Part shown: positions 5,629-8,411 of the stretch, piece by piece | How the letters are laid out: every line of letters starts with the position of its first letter | Numbering within the stretch: the first letter of the stretch is position 1 | From: Alphaproteobacteria bacterium | Lineage (GTDB): Bacteria > Pseudomonadota > Alphaproteobacteria > Rhizobiales > Hyphomicrobiaceae | Assembly (NCBI GenBank): GCA_005888525.1 | Contig: VBAB01000131.1 | Coordinates: 1 to 8,411 of the forward strand | DNA length: 8,411 nucleotides | Direction: 5' to 3' | The notes under the pieces: generated by a model | Databases searched by the model: none | What the model was told of the DNA's origin: nothing | What the model saw: only the letters and a program-made list of their open reading frames with translations | Position numbers and translations under genes: made by a program

Positions 5629-7176
5629 ATTACCTCCCTTGCGACGACAGAACCGAAACTCGAAGACCTCAAGGCGCGTCTTCGCGAGGTCAGCGACCTC
5701 GGCTCGGCGGGTGCCGTGCTGGGCTGGGACCAGGCCACCTACATGCCGCCGGGTGGGGCGGTGGCGCGCGCACGGCAGGGCGCCCTCCTGAGCCGGCTGG
5801 CGCACGAGAAGTTCACCGATCCGGCGCTTGGCGAGCTGCTCGACGAACTGCAGCCCTACGCCGATGGCCTGCCGCGTGACTGCCATGATGCCCGTCTCGT
5901 CCGCGTCGCGCGCCGCGACTTCGAGAAGGCGGTGAAGGTGCCCGCCGACTTCGTCGCACGCTGGAGCGCGCATAGCTCGGCCTCCTACGACGCCTGGACC
6001 AAGGCGCGCCCCGCCGACGACTTCGCCACCATGCGCCCGCTGCTCGAGAGGTCTCTGGAGTTCAGCCGGCAATACGCCGGCTTTTTCGCCCCCTACGAGC
6101 ACATCGCGGATCCGCTGATCGACGGCCCCGATGAGGGCATGACGACCGCCAAGGTACAGTCCCTTTTTGCGGAGCTGCGCTCGGCACTGGTGCCGATCGT
6201 GCGCGCCATCGTCGCGCAACCGCTCATCGACGACAGCTGCCTGCAAGGGTCGTTCCCCGAAGCGCCGCAGATGGCATTCAGCCTCGCCGTCATCAAGCGT
6301 GTGGGCTACGACCTCGGGCGCGGACGGCTCGACAAGACACACCATCCCTTCTGCACCAAGTTCGCAGCCGGCGACGTGCGCATCACCACGCGCGTGCGGG
6401 AGAACAACATCGCCGAGGCACTGTTCTCCTCGCTGCACGAGGCGGGCCACGCGCTTTACGAGCAGGGCGTCGACGTCGCGTTCGAGGGCACGCCCCTCAA
6501 TTCGGGCGCATCGGCGGGCGTGCACGAGAGCCAGTCGCGGCTGTGGGAGAACGTGGTCGGCCGCAGCCGGGGCTTCTGGGAACATTTCTATCCGCTGCTG
6601 CGCGACACCTTTCCCGACCATTTCAAAGTTGTGCCGCTCGAGGCCTTCTACCGCGCCATCAACAAGGTGGCCCGGTCGCTCATTCGCACCGATGCCGACG
6701 AGGTGACGTACAATCTGCACATCATGATGCGCTTCGATTTGGAGCTGGCGCTGCTGGAAGGCCGGCTCGCGGTGAAGGACCTGCCGGAGGCCTGGCGCGC
6801 ACGCTTCGAGGCGGATTTCGGTATCGCACCGCCCGACGATCGCGACGGCTGCCTGCAGGACGTGCATTGGTACGCCGGCTCGGTCGGCGGCGGCTTCCAG
6901 GGCTACACCATCGGCAACATTCAGGCGGCGCAGTTTCATGCCGCCGCGCTCAGCGCGCACCCGGAGATCACCGCGCAGATGGCGCGGGGCGAGTTCGGCA
7001 CGCTTCACGCATGGCTGCGCGAGCACCTCTACCGGCATGGGCGCAAGTTCACGCCGGACGAGCTGGTGGAGCGTGCCACCGGCGGGCCCATGAGGATTGC
7101 GCCCTACGTCGCCTATTTGCGCACCAAGTACAGCGAGATCTACCGCCTGCCGCGGGTCAGCCAGCGCCTAGTCTAG
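5629..7176 (+). CDS. M32 metallocarboxypeptidase (carboxypeptidase Taq type), non-canonical start
   Basis: Removes C-terminal residues from peptides with one catalytic metal; probably cytoplasmic (no signal peptide). Counting from 5629 it has 515 residues, the usual length (~500). Landmarks: N-terminal LGWDQATYMPPGGA (30-43), zinc motif HEAGHALYEQG (270-280), third ligand Glu in HESQSRLWEN (299-308), TYNLHIMMRFDLELALLEG (360-378), and GCLQDVHWYAGSVGGGFQGY (407-426), the GGGFQGYTIGN variant of the GYFPTYxLGN loop. The start is odd: from the in-frame TAA at 5611 to residue 30 there is no ATG, GTG or TTG; the first, GTG 5716, would remove the conserved N-terminal helix (KLEDLKARLREVSDLGSAG). ATT 5629 has GGAG 8 nt upstream (5617-5620) and gives a normal N-terminus, so I place the start there. 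A mutated or misread ATG is the alternative. The stop merges with the next repeat. Confidence 0.88.
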   Translation: MTSLATTEPKLEDLKARLREVSDLGSAGAVLGWDQATYMPPGGAVARARQGALLSRLAHEKFTDPALGELLDELQPYADGLPRDCHDARLVRVARRDFEKAVKVPADFVARWSAHSSASYDAWTKARPADDFATMRPLLERSLEFSRQYAGFFAPYEHIADPLIDGPDEGMTTAKVQSLFAELRSALVPIVRAIVAQPLIDDSCLQGSFPEAPQMAFSLAVIKRVGYDLGRGRLDKTHHPFCTKFAAGDVRITTRVRENNIAEALFSSLHEAGHALYEQGVDVAFEGTPLNSGASAGVHESQSRLWENVVGRSRGFWEHFYPLLRDTFPDHFKVVPLEAFYRAINKVARSLIRTDADEVTYNLHIMMRFDLELALLEGRLAVKDLPEAWRARFEADFGIAPPDDRDGCLQDVHWYAGSVGGGFQGYTIGNIQAAQFHAAALSAHPEITAQMARGEFGTLHAWLREHLYRHGRKFTPDELVERATGGPMRIAPYVAYLRTKYSEIYRLPRVSQRLV

Positions 7177-7178
7177 AG

Positions 7179-7227
7179 AGGATCGCTTCAGATTGAACAT
7201 CTGCTCCCCGATGCAATGTGGGGGCAA
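7179..7227 (+). repeat. Palindromic repeat, left-half copy after the M32 gene
   Basis: AGGATCGCTTCAGATTGAAC, then TGCTCCCC, ATGCAATGTGGGG, aligning with 4641-4687 with three single-base gaps and about 80% identity by eye. The right arm (CTGAAG...ATCCTGC) is missing. CTAGAG immediately before it includes the M32 stop codon, as if the element forms the 3' edge of that gene. An inverted relative of its CGCTTCAGATTGAAC segment lies at 7300-7315. Confidence 0.5.
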
Positions 7228-7301
7228 AATGCGCGCAGACACCCGGCAAGCAGCGATGCTCATATGCGTTGAAGCCGGTCGTGAAGGCGCCGTCGCCCAG
7301 T

Positions 7302-7553
7302 TCAATTCAGAAGCGAAAGAACAAGGGGCACAAGGGCCGCTAGCCCATTCGCGCCGTCATCCACGGGGCGGCGCTTCTTTCCAAATTCATGGGCGTTCAC
7401 GCGTCTCTCGGCCCGCTGAGCGATATGCTCGTACCCCAGGGCGATGTCGAGCATCGTCTGTTTTGATGCTGGATCGCTCATTTGCGCAGCCAAACTCAGC
7501 GCTTCCGCCGCCAGCGAGCGCCATCGCGCCACGTCATCGAGATCCTCGGGCAT
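7302..7553 (-). CDS. Small hypothetical protein, W-R-x-A-A-E-A family
   Basis: 83 residues from ATG 7553; a TTG at 7565 would add four (MGYR), but ATG aligns better with the paralogue and no good ribosome-binding site favours either. The core DVARWRSLAAEALSLAAQM...QTMLDIALGYEHIAQRAERR is predicted to form two charged amphipathic helices. It matches the neighbour at 7679-7861 at 20 of 45 positions without gaps (W, A-E-A, L-A, M-x-D, M-L-x-I-A, Y, A-x-R-A-E). Such short proteins are abundant in Bradyrhizobium and relatives with no assigned function. The last ~30 residues (GANGLAALVPLVLSLLN) are hydrophobic and unlike the paralogue, and their final codons overlap the inverted repeat trace at 7300-7315, so the C-terminus may be secondary. 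Cytoplasmic; role unknown. Confidence 0.72.
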   Translation of the reverse strand: MPEDLDDVARWRSLAAEALSLAAQMSDPASKQTMLDIALGYEHIAQRAERRVNAHEFGKKRRPVDDGANGLAALVPLVLSLLN

Positions 7554-7582
7554 ACGGTATCCCAACCCCTGCGCGTCTGCTT

Positions 7583-7607
7583 AATGCGCGAACGGCGTCG
7601 TGGTTCC
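7583..7607 (-). promoter_or_regulatory. GGAAC-type stress promoter candidate for the minus-strand small gene
   Basis: On the minus strand GGAAC (7607-7603) is followed by N16-CATT or, equivalently, N18-TT (7584-7583). This fits the RpoE2/EcfG general-stress pattern (GGAAC-N18/19-TT in Sinorhizobium; GGAAC-N16/17-CGTT in others, one mismatch). It would start transcription about 20 nt before ATG 7553. Confidence 0.35.
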
Positions 7608-7613
7608 GTGGGA

Positions 7614-7640
7614 GGAAACCGATAGCTGTGGCTTTGCGTT
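7614..7640 (+). promoter_or_regulatory. EcfG-like promoter candidate for the plus-strand small gene
   Basis: GAAAC (7615-7619), 17 nt, CGTT (7637-7640): one mismatch to GGAAC-N16/17-CGTT. It is placed 38 nt before ATG 7679, giving a leader of about 30 nt. It lies back to back with the minus-strand candidate at 7583-7607. Confidence 0.33.
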
Positions 7641-7678
7641 AGGAAGGTGGAGGGAGGTCACAGTTAAGAGGTTCCCTC

Positions 7679-7861
7679 ATGTCGCCTCGCCCGCTGATCC
7701 ATGACGCCGAGCACTGGCGCAAGCGCGCAGAGGAAGCGCGCAGATTGGCAGAGCGGATGATGGATCTGGAGTCCAGGCGAGTAATGCTTGAGATTGCCAA
7801 ATCATACGATGAGTTGGCGGCTCGCGCGGAAACCAAAGACAAAGACAAACGGCAGTCGTGA
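7679..7861 (+). CDS. Small hypothetical protein, W-R-x-A-E-E-A family (paralogue)
   Basis: 60 residues, ATG 7679 with AGAGG 7 nt upstream (7667-7671). The sequence is almost all helix former: DAEHWRKRAEEARRLAERMM, DLESRRVMLEIAKSYDELAA, then RAETKDKDKRQS. It is strongly charged, with a heptad-like Leu/Ala spacing compatible with a two-helix hairpin or short coiled coil. It is paralogous to the minus-strand gene at 7302-7553 and transcribed away from it; the two start codons are 125 nt apart. The family is common in Bradyrhizobiaceae genomes, usually single and of unknown function; I know of no demonstrated activity. A shared control region with stress-type promoter matches suggests joint induction (inference). 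Confidence 0.8.
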   Translation: MSPRPLIHDAEHWRKRAEEARRLAERMMDLESRRVMLEIAKSYDELAARAETKDKDKRQS

Positions 7862-7947
7862 GTTGATGAAGTGGCCGAACCATCGCTTTGCGCTGCGGAG
7901 AGCGTTCCAAGCCGTTGGGTCTGTCAACCGCATGGTCGCTATTCTTC

Positions 7948-8008
7948 AGAGCGAGCTTCACGTTCCCCAAAGGAAGCCCCAGTGCTTCCTATCCAGGAAC
8001 GATCTCGC
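7948..8008 (+). repeat. Folded CCCCAGT module, copy 2, three nested stems
   Basis: Three perfect nested pairings: GCGAG (7951-7955) with CTCGC (8004-8008); CGTTCC (7961-7966) with GGAACG (7996-8001); AGGAAGC (7971-7977) with GCTTCCT (7984-7990) closing a CCCAGT loop. It is the best-folded of the three copies. It could be a small structured RNA, a processed 3' element or the DNA hairpin of a mobile repeat. No reading frame explains it. Confidence 0.6.
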
Positions 8009-8028
8009 CCTAACCACCAAGAAGCAAA

Positions 8029-8050
8029 GGGGCCGCTTTGAAGCGGCCCC
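8029..8050 (-). terminator. Rho-independent terminator of the 26-codon gene
   Basis: GGGGCCGCTT (8029-8038) and AAGCGGCCCC (8041-8050) form a perfect 10-bp stem with a two-base centre (the inner A-T pairs would open to make a loop). On the minus strand it is followed by TTTGCTTCTT, a T-rich tract; on the plus strand no T-run follows. It lies 63 nt after the stop codon of the minus-strand small gene, which it would terminate. Confidence 0.65.
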
Positions 8051-8060
8051 CGTGAGATCA

Positions 8061-8098
8061 GCGGCACTGTGCCGGAAAGGCGGCTCTTGTCGGCCGCC
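8061..8098 (-). repeat. Two further inverted repeats in the 3' leader-out of the small gene
   Basis: CGGCAC-T-GTGCCG (8062-8074) is a perfect dyad, and GGCGGC (8079-8084) pairs with GCCGCC (8093-8098) around an 8-nt loop. Both lie between the stop of the 26-codon gene and its terminator, so its transcript would have three consecutive potential stems in the 3' UTR. Confidence 0.4.
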
Positions 8099-8113
8099 CG
8101 TGGATACGCTCGT

Positions 8114-8194
8114 TCAGGCCTCGTAGGAGGCTGCCCCAACGAATGCGTGATCGAGCTTCAGCGGCCTGGCCGTCTGCAAGATCCCACTAGACAT
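8114..8194 (-). CDS. 26-residue small protein of unknown function with an extreme Shine-Dalgarno
   Basis: ATG 8194-8192 to TGA 8116-8114. The peptide begins MSSGILQTARPLKLDH and ends AFVGAASYEA: a basic, mildly amphipathic N-terminal part and a small-residue (Gly/Ala/Ser) end closing with Tyr-Glu-Ala. The frame is open further upstream (to 8335), but the start is fixed by AAGGAGGTGATCC at 8208-8196, one base before ATG, a full match to the 16S rRNA tail. A terminator lies 63 nt downstream, so this looks like a complete monocistronic unit. I do not recognise the peptide: it lacks the ExxxY pattern of PqqA and has no Cys. A ribosomally made precursor peptide, a regulatory leader, or a small membrane-associated protein are all possible; no modification enzyme is in view, although DNA beyond the right edge is unseen. 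Confidence 0.5.
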   Translation of the reverse strand: MSSGILQTARPLKLDHAFVGAASYEA

Positions 8195-8195
8195 T

Positions 8196-8208
8196 GGATC
8201 ACCTCCTT
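8196..8208 (-). promoter_or_regulatory. 13-nt perfect ribosome-binding site
   Basis: The minus strand reads AAGGAGGTGATCC, complementary over all 13 positions to the universal 3' end of 16S rRNA (GGAUCACCUCCUU). GGAGG is 7 nt from ATG 8194. Ordinary genes in this window have 4-6 nt matches. Confidence 0.75.
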
Positions 8209-8411
8209 CCCGTTTGTTGCGATTCGCAGTCACCTTAACCGCGCTCGCGCCCTTTGAAAAGGGGGTCGATTGGCCGGGCGGCCCACTGCGGCACCCGCTG
8301 CCTTCGTCCAGAGCCCCGGCCCTCGGCGCCGCCAAACTCCGTTGCAGCTACAGCACCGGCCTCAGGCTATGCTCGACGCAACCGGCGCAGGCACGACGGG
8401 AGGATCGAGGA
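8209..8411. other. Right-edge region: upstream of the small gene, with a ribosome-binding site at the end
   Basis: No convincing gene. It holds a CCCTTT-GA-AAAGGG dyad (8250-8263) upstream of the 26-codon gene, a TATGCT hexamer (8368-8373) without a well-spaced -35 box, and GGGAGG at 8398-8403. If a start codon follows directly after base 8411, the spacing would be 8 nt, so a plus-strand gene divergent from the small gene probably begins just outside the window. Confidence 0.35.

Noticed and set aside
5608..7038. Long minus-strand open frame (476 codons) opposite the M32 gene
   Set aside because: It is an antisense shadow of a GC-rich gene: the plus strand has the HEAGH and HESQSR motifs, whereas the antisense protein is low-complexity and has no recognisable domain.
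7922..7927. Perfect TTGACA on the minus strand as a promoter -35 box
   Set aside because: No TATAAT-like hexamer at 16-18 nt and no minus-strand gene immediately downstream.
8195..8208. Plus-strand TTGGATCACCTCCTT as the 3' end of a 16S rRNA gene
   Set aside because: The preceding bases do not match the rest of the 16S 3' region. The match is fully explained as a ribosome-binding site on the opposite strand.
1..8411. CRISPR array, tRNA, rRNA or insertion-sequence transposase
   Set aside because: No evenly spaced direct repeats, no cloverleaf with a TTCRA arm, and no transposase-like frame seen; the repeats present are few, diverged and unevenly spaced.

Overview
The window is GC-rich (roughly two-thirds G+C by eye) and reads like accessory chromosome of an alphaproteobacterium, most likely Hyphomicrobiales (Bradyrhizobium/Rhodopseudomonas-like). 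The grounds are codon usage, a PRC-barrel secreted protein, and two copies of a small 'W-R-x-x-A-E-E-A' protein typical of that order. The placement is inferred; no rRNA or tRNA gene is present to confirm it.

Left part (1-4468): a catabolic-looking region in two convergent units. On the plus strand is the 3' end of a cyclase-family (kynurenine-formamidase-like) hydrolase gene. It is followed 21 nt later by a flavin-dependent monooxygenase-type gene broken by a frameshift/deletion and a nonsense codon. On the minus strand an M24 (Xaa-Pro peptidase/creatinase-fold) gene is followed by an MFS transporter gene with a TGATG overlap, a plausible import-and-hydrolyse pair. The M24 protein has His where one of the two metal-binding Glu residues is expected.

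Middle (4469-5628): an intergenic region rich in structured repeats, a secreted PRC-barrel protein gene with a perfect hairpin in its leader, and a perfect 14-bp hairpin after it. Two related dispersed repeat modules occur here and again near 7180 and 7950: a palindromic module (CTTCAG...CTGAAG) and a folded ~60-nt module built around CCCCAGT. They keep the same order and relative orientation at two loci.

Right part (5629-8411): an M32 carboxypeptidase (Taq-type) gene without an ATG, GTG or TTG at its expected start (ATT is the best-placed codon); two divergent paralogous small genes sharing a 125-nt control region with general-stress (EcfG/RpoE2)-like promoter matches on both strands; a third copy of the folded module; and a minus-strand 26-codon gene. 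That small gene has a Shine-Dalgarno with a 13-nt perfect match to the 16S rRNA tail and a rho-independent terminator. It is the best candidate here for something undescribed. The last bases carry a ribosome-binding site for a plus-strand gene that probably starts just outside the window.
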